DNA of 64,000 nt from Pristionchus mayeri (GCA_036245805.1 BTRK01000005.1:4526001-4590000); one strand, 5' to 3'; shown: positions 47,507 to 59,091, counted from the first letter of the stretch. Notes: generated by a model from the letters alone, not told the origin. Made by a program: numbers and translations.

Positions 47507-48894
47507 TCATCTGCCATCAATCACACACAACACAGTGTACGCTCTCTCATCATCGAGGGAAACTTTCATCCAATCATCGTGTCTCTGAAATGTGCTCTAA
47601 TTAACAACATTTTCAAAATTAATGATAAGGTTAACTAAAAGGTATGACTTACGACAGATGTTGACAAACTTATGACGTTTAGCACAACGTCGTGTTAAAA
47701 TAAATAACTCACCACTCTCGAAATCGCTGTCGTCTGGTCTTTGCAGGCTGACGATAGGTTCACTCCCGGGTAGGGAGTGTAGTCGATCGAGGAACCGTCA
47801 GACCACTCCAGTCGCTGAGACCACCCATTGCAGACGAGGCCTGGCATTGACAGTAAGTTATTTACGGGGAATTATTGCCGGAGAGGGTATAGACGCGTTA
47901 CATTCGATCAGTACTGTAGGCCATCGTCAACCCAAACCCATTGAATTCCCTGAATGACAACGATTGTCGAACGAAGTTGAACCAATTCACAGATACGACA
48001 GTTTTCTAGCACCCCAATAATGCCTCAAATAATGCCAAAGTAGCCCCGAACACAAGTCAAGCATATTCGTGAGAACTACAAAAATGCCTTGTAACGAAAC
48101 TTATGGTTCTACCTAATATATCCCGTCTGCGAGACTGGGTCCGCGGGCGAGCACTGCTAGGCCGGTGCCAATTTGGGAGAATTATGTCATCAGAGTATGC
48201 ACTTTTCGCCGCCATCCCAGCTTACCAAGAATGAATAATCAACTCACCCAGCGCAAGGAAGCTGTTCCAGCCGTTGATCTCTTCGAATGAGTTGACAATG
48301 CGATTGAAGGATTCGTTCTCCTGAAATTCGTATTGTATTGCTTCATTTATGAGTGATACATGTAAATGTTTTACAAATTGCAGACTCACCTCATCATTTC
48401 TAATAATTGGCAAGTGAGCCCCGTCCTTGCTGCACTCAGTGGTCGCATTGGGCTGTAGATTCCTCAGTGCATCGTTCTCCCAGAGGTAGAGGGGCCGAAT
48501 GCATCTACAATGTGGAGGTGATGTTGAGGGGGATTATACATTGTATAAACATAGCAAAAATAAGATACCATTTTGACCGTTGTTAGTTGCGTTTATTTTT
48601 TAATCCGGAATTTTTTTTCAACTGGATAAATTCGAATCGCACCTGCCCTCCAACTTTTGGTAGCTTTCAGGACAGGCAAGGGCGGAGATGGAGCCGGCAA
48701 GCACTGAAGCTACTTTTAGATTCCACAAGTCGAATCAGATGATTTCTTCGGATGAAATACCATCTTCATCTGTTCCCTCTTGCAGTTCGATTCGGGAAAA
48801 GAGCGGGCAAAATTATAAGGGTTATTTTGAGAAGTCGCATTGAAAATAGGATCGACAATCAAAACTTACGAGTGAAGGAGAACAGGGTGAGCAT
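47507..48894 (-). CDS. Secreted single-domain C-type lectin, 159 aa
   Basis: Six exons: 48894-48870, 48703-48643, 48504-48390, 48320-48248, 47840-47713 and 47584-47507; 480 nt, in frame. Signal peptide MLTLFSFTLLAGSISALA, then a C-type lectin fold: ACPESYQKLEGRCIRPLYLW, ATTECSKDGAHLPIIRNDEE (the nematode CAxxGAHLPxIxNxxE motif), INGWNSFLALG, LEWSDGSSIDYTPYPG, and a final WMKVSLDD...YTVLCVIDGR with the last Cys. The EPN/QPD calcium-sugar motif is not seen, so sugar binding is uncertain. A TATAAAAG lies about 50 nt upstream (48943-48950). Nematode CTLs are often immune or surface proteins (family knowledge). Confidence 0.85.
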
Positions 48895-49792
48895 TGTGAC
48901 TTCACTTCGAGGAGATTGATAGTAATCATTTGAGAATCGCCGCTTTTATAGGAATCCAAATCCTTTCAACACTGCGGGGCTTATGTGCTAGCTGTGGCGC
49001 CGAAAGAAATTACTCTCTTCATTCAGCGTTGTCTCTCAATATGCTTTGCGCGATTAGGAAAGGGACCATATTACTCATTCCCTTTATCAGTTTTGGAAAT
49101 TTTCGGAGAGCACATCGTCACAATTTTGTGATGAGTCACTCGGAGTGATAAAGCACTGCTAGAGTGCAAAATAATGGCTCATTCGTTCGGCAATTACGAG
49201 CGGATTACAGTCTCAACTAATGCATGAAAATTGAAAACAAAATTCAAAAAGAAACATGACACATGCATACTTTGATCGGCACCGTTACCACTAGATCATT
49301 GTATCAAAATACTATCGCGGTTAGTCACCGTTCTCATTCCGTGTCCCCATGCCCAATTTCTGGTCTACGATACAGAACATAATCATGTGCACTGATGAAT
49401 AAGCATTTTCAAGAATGAGACCCTTTCGCAGCGAAAGTGAGAACTATTGAAGTGACCGAATACACGCAATGATGAACAGTGGATTTGTTCGGAGATGGTT
49501 GTTTCCCATCGAAAACTGTGGAAGTTCTAACATATTTTTCATACGGTGGCTTCTGGATGACATAAATCTGCCCACCAACTGATTAACCTTGTCCTCTGCT
49601 TACAACGAATGGTGAAAAATTACTGCATGCCATTGCGCAATCGAACTTTTTAACACAAAAATTGATTGTATTTAAATATGTGAAACAAAAATCGATTGTA
49701 TTTAAATATGTGTTTAAATCAAATGCTTTATGCACACCAATTAATGAACAGAATCTCAAAATCGTATCGGTCGCCTCTCTACATCTATTTTA
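48895..49792. other. Spacer between the lectin and family-1 copy G
   Basis: Contains the lectin promoter (TATAAAAG on the minus strand at 48943-48950) and the 3' flank of copy G. The TTGATTGTATTTAAATATGTG phrase is repeated at about 49661 and 49691. Nothing coding is supported. Confidence 0.5.
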
Positions 49793-51807
49793 TCATTGTG
49801 CAAAGATGACGTCCACGCAGTCTTCCAGCTGGAAATATCGATTAATTCAATATGTAAACCTTTAAGAACTTCGAATTTGATTAATTGTGCGTCATACTTC
49901 GCAGTGATGTATTGATATTCTTTAAATAATAGAGATATCAAATAAAGATGCTTACATCCATGCCCGCGGCGCGGTCGTACTCGAGGAAGCACTCTTTGAA
50001 GACTTTGAGGAAATCATCTCCGAGGGTCATGACGTCAAGGATCTGGAATTGTCAGAATTGATTTTTTTATTATTTCAAACATCTTTTTAAAGATTTCTGA
50101 TTTCTCAGAGACGTTATTATTGTCGGCATCCGTAGCGAAATCGATTACAACTCAAAGATATAACTCACTCGCTCAGACCATGGGGCATTAAGGAACTCTG
50201 CCACTCCACGACGATCGTTCTTGTTGGCGAGTCGGATGAGGTCGTACTGAGAATGGTTGGAATTCGTTTAGGGCATTTAAACAAAACCCTGTGATGTGAA
50301 ATTGAATGTCAATTCATATCTCACGGCATATCGCATTCTGTGTCTCCTGAGGATCAGCTTCCTTACAACAGTTTTATACTCGCCGAATAGCAGAGTGTAC
50401 AGAAGGACTTTGCTCCTGAAATGCATGCTCATTTAGGTGAATGCAAATGGACATCCCTGCTGGAGTCGCGGATGAAAACTACTAGGTCATTATCAGATTG
50501 AACCAATTATACTTTCAATTATTTGTCTCGATACAAGATCAAATACTTACTGGGTGTATTTCATGTAGACCGCGGGTATGTATTTGAACACGGAGTAAAC
50601 TCCGCTATAATCTGCAAAAATATGCTTTGATTTCGCGCAGAACCGTCAAAATTACAAATTTAAAAATAAAGTTAAATTGATTTTTATTATAATCAATATT
50701 ATTCAGAATATCAAGAATTTCTAACTGGAAAGCACTGCATCACCGCAGGCGAAATATTCCAGCACGGCAGGTTTTGTTTGCATGCATTTAACATTATCGA
50801 AATCCTTGGCGAATCTATCGATCAGCTCGGAGGCCGTAACTGAAATTGCTTGAGTTTCATAAAATGTTCAGGTAATAACAAAAGTGCTCTCATAATGAAT
50901 GTTCAGAAAAGGTGACAAAATATCAACCATTATTGTTGGAGTAATTGCCGGTTTTGAACACCGTCAGGGCGTACTGGATCGTGGTCTTCATGAACGATTT
51001 TTCTGCAAAAAAACGAGTTATATTTTTTATAAATTTTAATTTAAAAACAAATAACATAAGAAAAAATAACTACAGTCATTACACTAATATACCAGCGACT
51101 TCACCTCCTCCCTTAGTCTTGATGTGGAATCCGCTCTCGTCCTTGACCCACAAGCCTTTCTCGAATCGATCGTGGACTTGATCATGGATCGCTTTGTTAT
51201 GATTGTCTGAATAATAAATTCATATTACTAAATTGGTTTTTACAAATAAAATTCGTTTCAAGTGCTTCTGCATAGCGTTCACTAGTTATGTTGTCTAAGC
51301 CCGCCAACAACATGAACAATGCTTAGAATCTTTGAACTATTGTACACTTGAAACCGTCACAAGCTTCCATGCAAGGGTAGAAGTGCAGTCCATCGTGCCA
51401 GAAGTGGGGGTCTCCAGTCTTATTCGATGATGAGTACGTCACTCGAAAAAAAGGATCGAAGAACGATCGCAGCCCATCAGCCTGCAGATGCAATAATGTT
51501 TACGAATCAATAAAGACAATGCACCCATAGAGTCGACTTTTCAGTTTAGTGCCAATCATTAGTTAACTATGTTGACTAAAGTTTGAAAAAAAGATATCTT
51601 CATTATATGCAATCTCTCGCCGGTCGACCGGTCTAGATACTGTGGAAAATGAGGATACCGCGGTATCATTTCCGAACTATTGTGAACTCACGGTTTCGGG
51701 GCTGGAGGAGGAGCAGTTGTCATCGACGTCGTTCGATTGACGACTGCAGCAGATGAGATAGAGAAGAGAGTTGAGAGAAGCAATACATGGCCCAGTTGAG
51801 GCACCAT
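49793..51807 (-). CDS. Family-1 copy G: ten-exon secreted protein, ~293 aa, one apparent frameshift
   Basis: Exons: 51807-51692, 51481-51361, 51206-51105, 51002-50928, 50839-50726, 50611-50551, 50415-50325, 50246-50169, 50042-49956 and 49828-49793. Signal peptide MVPQLGHVLLLSTLFSISSA, then TTAPPPAPKP. Exon 2 starts LMGCDRSSI and later reads VTYSSSNKTGDPHFW in another frame; the T7 run at 51445-51451 would have to be T8. With that base the total is 882 nt and every phase agrees. Other exons: GLWVKDESGFHIKTKGGG, FAKDFDNVKC, EYFACGDAVLS, SKVLLYTLLFGEYKT, GDDFLKVFKECFLEY, LEDCVDVIFAQ. The exon-4 donor is GTTGAT. Exon 8 is short (78 nt). May be functional if the T-run is miscalled. Confidence 0.7.
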
Positions 51808-52481
51808 TGCAGACCTGTGATGACTGGAAGATAAAAAATTGTAAATTTAAAAAAAAACGATAAAATATTCGCATGGAGTAATGAATTTTCGATTTCCCTA
51901 ACCGGTAGATGGAATATTGAAAATTGCTTAGAAAATAAGTAGCGACGAACCACAGAGATATAAGGCGTTAAAATTATGTGAATAATGGACAATAAAATAA
52001 GCTAAATAAGAAAGACGGATTAGAAATGAGGAGAGACCTGGATGAACGGTAAGTGTAAGACTGAATGTTGAGAGGATGGAGGACGGGAGTCTAGGGAGAA
52101 CCCGCTCTGCCCTTTCTCTAATACATGTACACTCTCGACACGCATAGGTATGACATTTTCGAATTTAATACGTATGGAATACATTTGCTCTTCCCCCTGT
52201 CGTTGCTCCATTCCTGTTAAATAGGGTCATGCCGTTCAGCTTCCCACTGGCAGCCCTAATATAATTTGACCAGATTAGGACATTCTAAATATTGAATAAT
52301 TATACGAAAATACCGTTAATAATGGTTACTAGGGAAATTTAGCACAGAAGAACGTATGGGACAAGATTAGCTCGTGTAATAATGCTATTGAACAAAATGC
52401 AAATTGGGTCTCAAACACGTTTGCATCATCACAATATTTATCGGAATATTTTGTTTTTTTGTTTTGAGATAAGAACACGCA
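51808..52481. other. Spacer, promoter of copy G expected
   Basis: Minus-strand copy G starts here and the FAR-like gene ends at 52482. No coding signal supported. No clear TATA box. Confidence 0.4.
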
Positions 52482-55029
52482 TCAAAGCTCGTAAATGTCC
52501 TTGACCAGTCCGAGCAACTTCTCAACTTTTCCATTAGCAGCAATACGAATCGCGCCGTCGATGCAGAAGGTTTTCTCGAGCGATTTCTTCGATTCCAAGG
52601 GCAGGGACTGGTGGTCGGCGAGGATCTGCAAGAGAAACTGTATAATTGAGCAATTTCTGAAAGTATTTGAGGAAAGGGTTTCCAATGTTTGTTATGATAT
52701 ATTGTGATTTCTGAGGAAAAATGATTCAGATGCGCTAAATATTATTCCATATAAAACATATACTACACCGTCCTTTGCATTTCCGTATTCACCAAAATAC
52801 TTTAGATACTCGCCTTTTCGGTGGCCTTCGCCAATGCTCCGAGCTTTCCGAAGAAATCATTATCCGCCTTCGAAATAATAACGATTCCATCGAGGATGAA
52901 GTCGCCAAACTGAACACGGTTCATGTTAGGGAAATGTTTGCAACACATGACTCTATCCATTCTGCGTATTGTGGTTTCATCCAAAGGAACGACTTTTTTT
53001 GTAATATATTAGGTTGGCGCAAAAGTTTCTCCCTAAAATATTTTTTAATCGTTCTCTAGCCATCTTTGCCTGACTTTAATTTCCGTTTAACATTAGTAGT
53101 GGGCAAATGGGTAGATTATATATGCAGGATCAATTCAATTCTGGAAAGCATATTACGGGAATAAATAATGAAAATGTCAAAATGTCGAAATATTACGATT
53201 ATTAGGTTACTTTTCTGGACCCTACCATTTGAATAAGATCTAGCAATTGATTCTGCTCACTTCATGCGTAATACCACTCAAGTTGCTCTTTCAGAATATC
53301 ACACAATATCCGACTTTCAAAAGGCGTTGCCAGCTGGGAATTAGAAAAAGTGTTGATTTCGTTGAAATTTTGCTGTATCATGCTGCTGTTCACAAATGGA
53401 TAGCTGTAGCCACCTCAAGTTTAAGGGTAATATTAAGGCAAGCGAGAACTTCATTATCCTGAACAATATGGCTTTTCGAGACAATGACTAAACATTCGGG
53501 GCTATGAAATGCAATTCTGTAGAAATTAATCTCGAGGAAATATCTAATTAGACGCTCATCTCAACTTGGCATGACGGCACACTTATACTGAATTACATTC
53601 ACGAGCATGGCCATATATCATACTTTACACTGGTATGTATGACTAACCCCTATCTCTTTTCTCCACTTAGCTATGGCCTTATAAAAATTCAGTTTGAAAT
53701 GCAATTTTACGAAACTGGACAGACTGCTGTATCGACGCTGCTAATTGTGGAGAACTGGGACACGGCTTGTTATAAAGAGTATTCATGTACCCATATACTG
53801 CAAAAGACCGTATGAGGATTGACCAACATTGGATGTCAGGGGAAGCAAAAATGTAAATTTATGAAAAAAGGAGAAACTTGCACCAACCTGATATCTAACA
53901 CTAATTGCATACCTTGAGCACGAATTTTCGTGCATCGGCATCCAGCATGGGCATGTATTTTTCGACGAGGGCGAATCTTTTCATGACGGCAGCATAGGAC
54001 TTGGGCTCAAGGTGTTGCAGCAGTTTGAGAGCCTGAGATAAAACTGATGATAGTCTCTAGTTGTCTATAAGTGAAAGTGTACAATTTATAGTCATTTCAT
54101 TTTTCACTCAGATCTACCACAGTGTGTGTACGTAGCGATTAGTCAACTCATATTTAGGATGACCCGTCGTTTCGAAACAACCATATAACTGTGGATCCAA
54201 ACCTCCTCTCTGTTCTTGAATTGACCCTCCATTTTGGAGAGTGCATCTCCCTCCCGCCGTATATCATCCTCCTCCTCCTTCGTGAAGCGGAGTTCGCCGT
54301 TCGCTACAAATGTATATTGACACTAAAACACCGTTTTTTCCAAAAAAAAAGATTTCGAAAAAAATCACTATTCAGCAATCAAGTATAAAGCGCACCTGAA
54401 GCTTAAAGAAGGAGTATCAGCAAAGTTAAATTTTTGACTCTTTCATAAATATGACCTAGACAATCATATAACGATCATAGCGCGAGCTAAGAGGATAGGC
54501 AAAGGACAATCGCATAGCTCAGTGGTAAAGCAGTCGCCGCGTAATCAGAAGGTTGCGGGTTCGAATCCCACCAGTTTTTGAAAAATCTTGTAGATATTTG
54601 AATTCCCGCACGTCCCTTCCCTTCAAGCCTTCCTTGGCATGCTGCCAATGAATGATAACTCGGTTCAAAATGAAGATACGCATTTGAAATTTTCAGAATC
54701 TCTTATGGTTATACAAAGGTCGGTCATGGTTATGACAACGCCAAAATTTCAACTTTGCTGACAGTCCTTCTTTAACCAAAATATTTACAAAATTTTTCAG
54801 AGAGAGAGAGAGAGAAAGCGTGGGCGAGAGAGTTCAACTGACCATTACAAGCTGCATAGTACTCGTCGGTAGGCACTCCGACCTTCCTGGCCTCTTCGGC
54901 GATGATCGCCTCAGCACGAGTGATGTTCGTCTCTGCTCCGAAGATGTCCAGCAGTTTCTGCTGGCGGTCCGTTAAGGCCTCAGCGGAGATGCATGCAGCA
55001 AGAAGAAATAGACAAAGAGAAGTGTTCAT
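52482..55029 (-). CDS. Secreted helical protein, 215 aa; FAR-like (fatty acid/retinol-binding) candidate
   Basis: Five exons: 55029-54843, 54303-54203, 54032-53913, 52909-52814 and 52625-52482; 648 nt, in frame. Signal peptide MNTSLCLFLLAACISAEA. The rest is charged and helical: LTDRQQKLLDIFGAE, ANGELRFTKEEEDDIRREGD, ALKLLQHLEPKSYAAVMKRF, YMPMLDADARKFVLK, ADHQSLPLESKKSLEKTF. The LxxxLxxLxPxxYxxVxxRxxLV and LDADARKFV pattern recalls nematode FAR proteins, which are secreted lipid carriers; an SXP/RAL-2-like (DUF148) protein is the alternative. The last intron uses a GC donor (AAG-GCGAGT). A MITE with a pseudo-tRNA lies in intron 1, and a mariner-derived MITE in intron 3. Confidence 0.7.
53009..53891. 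mobile_element. Non-autonomous mariner-type element in intron 3 of the FAR-like gene
   Basis: TTAGGTTGGCGCAAAAGTTT at the left and GAGAAACTTGCACCAACCTGA at the right are inverted; TA flanks both ends. Length 883 bp, no transposase. The ends match the element at 56421. Confidence 0.7.
54403..54775. mobile_element. MITE of the TTAAAGAAGGAG family carrying a pseudo-tRNA
   Basis: Ends TTAAAGAAGGAGTATCAGC and GCTGACAGTCCTTCTTTAA are inverted. Inside, 54505-54580 has tRNA boxes A (TAGCTCAGTGG, 54515) and B (GGTTCGAATCC, 54558), but the anticodon stem (TCGCC/TCAGA) does not pair, so it is not a working tRNA. It lies in intron 1 of the FAR-like gene. Confidence 0.6.
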
Positions 55030-56192
55030 AGTCCTGCAATGCAAACTTTATTGTATATTAGTATACAAGTTCAACGATGTGAATAGTGTTTGAAATTTGG
55101 AAGGATGTAAGGAATGATTTTCGATGTCGCTACTGGCTATTTGTACTCACGACGCGAGCGAGCGCCTATTAGTTTGCACAACGTAATCCGTTGCTTTGCT
55201 GATTCAGCAGACGTGCTCTAGGTGTGCTGAGCGCGCGTTGAGTGTGGCTTATATCCCTACAAGCTACTGTGTTGTCATATATTCTCGGCGTCGGAATCCA
55301 AGTAGGGTTACTTTTCAGAACTATGAATGCACATGAATCATACCTGGAAATGGAAAGGAATACAAAAAAACTCAAAAAGGAAGCCGTATACCACTACAGC
55401 CCACCGTTTCCCTTTCCTCCATATTCACGCCGACGTACACCAATTCGACAACAGATTAGTCATGAATGTTTGAGAGCGAAAGAAGGATATGGAAACTGGA
55501 ACTTGGAGTGGTATAGTGTCTGGCACTACATAATCCGCTCGCGTAAGCTGAGTGCGTAATCTTCTGAATAAGTTCGACTACACTCAGTACGAGAATTATG
55601 TTTTAATAGCCAAAAACTATTTTTTTCGCACCAAAATATGTCAATGAGATAACTTTTCTGATGAACAGGGAACGATTTGTATGTTCGATTCGGATTCTCC
55701 ACCCCAAGGAAGAATCAAAACGTTGTGCAATTTTTGAATGAAAAATGTTTAGGTGCCTTTCACTATTATTCATTGAATTGGGTTTTACTCTGTAACTTGA
55801 AAATGGCCAGCTTCATCGTTTCATTTCGTCATTCTTGGAGACCTACTCGAGAGGTATCCATAAGTGGTATCATTTATTTTAAGATATAAGAAAGATTAAA
55901 ATATAAGAAATCGTATTCTTCATCATGTACACTCGTCGATTAATCTGTAGAGAGAGTACGCTGAATGAAATCTTCCCATCTCTCGACTGTCTTGAGTCCA
56001 CATTTAGAACTTGGAACAAATCAAGCTCATCTTTTATCACACTACTTTTATCGTTTATTACACACATATACTTCATGCTCAAAAGTATCGGCATGCACAT
56101 GCATAGGAACATGGATCAGCAAGGATGTGCTAATAATGCATTAATTTTTTTTTCAAATTTAGTTTGTACAAGTGTGGGAGAATCTATCCCTC
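55030..56192. other. Intergenic; promoter of the FAR-like gene
   Basis: No supported exon. The 200 bp above 55029 should hold the minus-strand promoter. Open frames at 55242-55559 and 55925-56296 have no splice or family support. Confidence 0.45.
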
Positions 56193-57500
56193 TCACACGT
56201 GCACTTTTATTGCATCGATATCCACTCCACTCCAGAAGTCACCCTGAGCATCATTCTCTCGTCGGAATCGAACATGTTTGCCTCTTCTCGGATTGATAAA
56301 CTTGCGCCCACCCTTACAAGCAGTTGCTAGTTCTGCAATATTTGCATACAGAAGTTTCCTCATAGCCTTATTCTGGACATTTTCGATCGATATGTTTATA
56401 GGGCATGTGCAATCAAAATATTAGGTTGGTGCAAAAGTTTCTGACTATTGTCATGTTTGAACATTTTCACATTCTCCGTTCATCCAATTTTGCCTATTGA
56501 CTAATGGTTTCTTCCATGTATGAGGGCATAAGCATGTTTTCTAAATAACACTGTACCGGCCAAATTCGATCAATAAGGGTGGCACAATATGCAGTCAAAG
56601 TTTGCATTGTCCGAATTTCGCCATATTTTTCAATTGCACATAACTCCACGGGTAAGTGCGGTAGCAGCAAAAGTAAAGTACCATTCAAAAGCCCAATACA
56701 TGGGCATATTTCCGGAGCATGTACAACTTCATAACCTCGGAATGCCCTCTTAAAATTTGTAGCAAAGTGCCATACTATTCTATTTTGAAATTTCATGATT
56801 TGTGTTTGCTAGCACTGTATTCGCATAGATCGACCAAAATAGCTCAATTGCTGTTGATTATATTCTACCTACCTACCTTAGTATAACATTTTATTTTTTA
56901 ATGAATTCACTTATCTATGGGCGAACAGGATCGTTCGGAACCGCGATTCAGAGATTTGGAACAGTACTTTCTACTGTTTGTCTCTACTCACTAGCACTGA
57001 AGATTGGCTTTTCCAGGTTTAACTGAACTAGCAACTCTTGCCCTACTGCTGATATATTGGGTATATTCAAGAGGTCGCAAATATTCGAAAACTAGATCCC
57101 AAGGTAAAACACTGAAAAATCGCCATTTTCGTCAGTTTTGCTGAGAAAATTGTTTTTTCCTGCTCAGCAAATACTATATCCGATACAATTATATTATGAT
57201 AGTCCACTATGAGTGCCGCAACTAAAATTATAGAGAAATTACACGTAATCGACATATGCCTGCAGAAATTACGGAAAAAAATAGTCAGAAACTTTTGCAC
57301 CAACCTAATATGTACGGTGGATTTTTTTATTTCATTCATTTTTCTAGAGAAACTTTTTCCGACCCATTTGCCAAAGTTATTGAAGGTTCGTTTTTGTTAG
57401 ATATTACTAACGAGCATTCAATACATCATTAATAATAAGTCTTACCAGCGATCATGAGTATGGAAAGTAGAATAACGAAAGCAATCGCTGAACAACGCAT
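56193..57500 (-). CDS. Tiny secreted basic peptide, 64 aa
   Basis: Two exons, 57500-57446 and 56332-56193; 195 nt, in frame. Signal peptide MRCSAIAFVILLSILMIA, cleaved probably before ELATACKGG. The mature part is about 45 aa with one Cys, strongly basic in the middle (GRKFINPRRGKHVRFRREND) and acidic at the end (FWSGVDIDAIKVHV). A TATAAAA box lies about 52-58 nt upstream (57553-57559, minus strand). The large intron contains a mariner-derived MITE. The gene at 57986 on the other strand has a related signal peptide and a quite different mature part. The layout resembles small self-recognition or signalling peptides of nematodes, but no homology is demonstrated. Confidence 0.6.
56421..57308. 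mobile_element. Non-autonomous mariner-type element in the intron of the 64-aa peptide gene
   Basis: TTAGGTTGGTGCAAAAGTTT at 56421 and its inverted copy at 57289-57308, TA flanks, 888 bp. No transposase seen. Sister of 53009-53891. Confidence 0.75.
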
Positions 57501-57985
57501 GTACTATCCTTCGGGATTCAGAGGCTCGCACGTCCATCAATAGCATCAGCAATTTTATACTAGATACAGAACCGCTGAATGCACGTAGCCCATTGATCAG
57601 AGGCTAACAAGCCTAACAATCTGTAACGCGCGAACAACTTTACTCATCACAATATAACCAGATTGAGCGAACTGACTAAACCGTAGTCAATATCTTGTAA
57701 TGTTGAGAACGCCGTTAAGCTCTCTTCCCAAGGGAAAGGTCATTCCGATTAGGAAGGGAAGACTATATTGATGAGCTCAAACGTAAACGCAAAATGCTAC
57801 AAAGATCGCACACAATCCGTATGAGGTATACTCTAAGTATCCGTATTGGAATAACCAGTTCGCTAAATGTCAATGCGATGCTAAGTTGATGAATCATTAT
57901 TTTTGAACGTATTCGTTGCTTGCTAACAAACCTAAATAACGTAAATTGTATCTTATAAAAGGCACGGGGCTAACAGTGATGCAAA
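57501..57985. promoter_or_regulatory. Divergent promoter of the two small-peptide genes
   Basis: Start codons at 57500 (minus) and 57986 (plus) face away from each other over 485 bp. Each side has a TATA box: 57553-57559 for the minus gene and TATAAAAGG at 57954-57962 for the plus gene, the latter only 24 nt from its ATG. Confidence 0.65.
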
Positions 57986-58807
57986 ATGCGGTTTTCTGCG
58001 GTTACCTTCATTTCCCTTGCCACGCTCATGCTTGCTGGTGAGATTCATCCCAGATTGGAATCCCCTCAATTACATTTCCCTGCCTGTTCCCTGACACCGT
58101 ATCCGCCCCACCAAGGCGCCTCGACCCATTGGACGGGGAATTGGTAGTCGTGACTAGATCATGCAGGTAAATAGGTCTGGCGAAAGGTGGGCAATCCAGT
58201 CTGAATCCGCCCAAATTGGCACTGTCCTAGCAGTGTTATCCCTCGAGCACATTCTCGGAGACGGGATGTACCTTTACCTATACCTTTACCCTGATCCCTG
58301 AAGATTGACTTTCAGCAACCACCCTTCTCTTCCACCTCCATCCATCCATTCATCAATCCATTTTTCATTCATCATCAACATCATTCTACTTCGATCCTCT
58401 CTCATTCGTCTGTCTACTCATTATTCTTATCGTCGTGGTAGCAGTAGTTGCCTGCCATGCACCCCAAACGCAGCGTAGCGCTCACCTGAAGTCTCCTGAG
58501 CCGGGCAGTGAGTCTTCAACATTTTCCAAATTAAGAGCCGTTGAGTCCTTCATAACCCTTCATAATAGTCCTTCATCGTTTTCCAATTCAAGTATTCTCT
58601 AATCTAAGTAGTTTGTGGCAAAAAGTTTTAAAAAAATTAGGTATAGCTAGATTAAAAAGTACAGACCCTTCAAAATTATTCCTCACTTGAAATATTTCAG
58701 AGACGGAGGAGAATGGATTTAATCCCGTTAAACAAGTACGCCAACAAGAGACAATGACCGAACCGGGAAATACACGTGCGATGTTCTACTATAGCTTATC
58801 GAGATAA
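57986..58807 (+). CDS. Tiny secreted peptide, 73 aa
   Basis: Three exons, 57986-58037, 58445-58507 and 58701-58807; 222 nt, in frame. Signal peptide MRFSAVTFISLATLMLA (compare MRCSAIAFVILLSILMIA across the divergent promoter), then VVACHAPQTQRSAHLKSPEP, then a third exon rich in Gln/Glu/Arg ending MFYYSLSR. One Cys close to the signal cleavage site is shared with the partner, in the context x-x-A-C. The first intron contains sequence related to the SINE body (GGGGAATTGGTAGTCGTGAC). No known domain. Probably an extracellular peptide with a fast-evolving mature part. Confidence 0.6.
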
Positions 58808-59091
58808 AGGTTTAACAAAATCAAATTTACTTTGATCCATGACCACTATAAGACGATTTAAAGAATGACTCTTCATGTGAATTTGGGATTTGTTCAGCAC
58901 ATTAGATTAATAATGCGTGCATTTTTAGTGCATTAACATGATCGTGAGGCGCAAAATGGTAATAAGTCCACAAATAAAATTTATGAACACTTTAATTAAA
59001 AATCAAAAGTACGATAAAATATTCTTAGCAGCATCGAATCTTCGAGAGACTCGCAAGGCATCACCCCTTCCCATCAATATATTGGGGTGTC
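58808..59091. other. Spacer before the mariner
   Basis: 3' flank of the small-peptide gene. Nothing recognised. Confidence 0.5.

Noticed and set aside
48930..49148. Plus-strand 72-aa frame with a hydrophobic start
   Set aside because: Overlaps the lectin promoter and TATA box, no splice or family support.
54505..54580. Candidate tRNA gene
   Set aside because: A and B boxes are good but the anticodon stem does not pair and it lies inside a MITE; treated as pseudo-tRNA.
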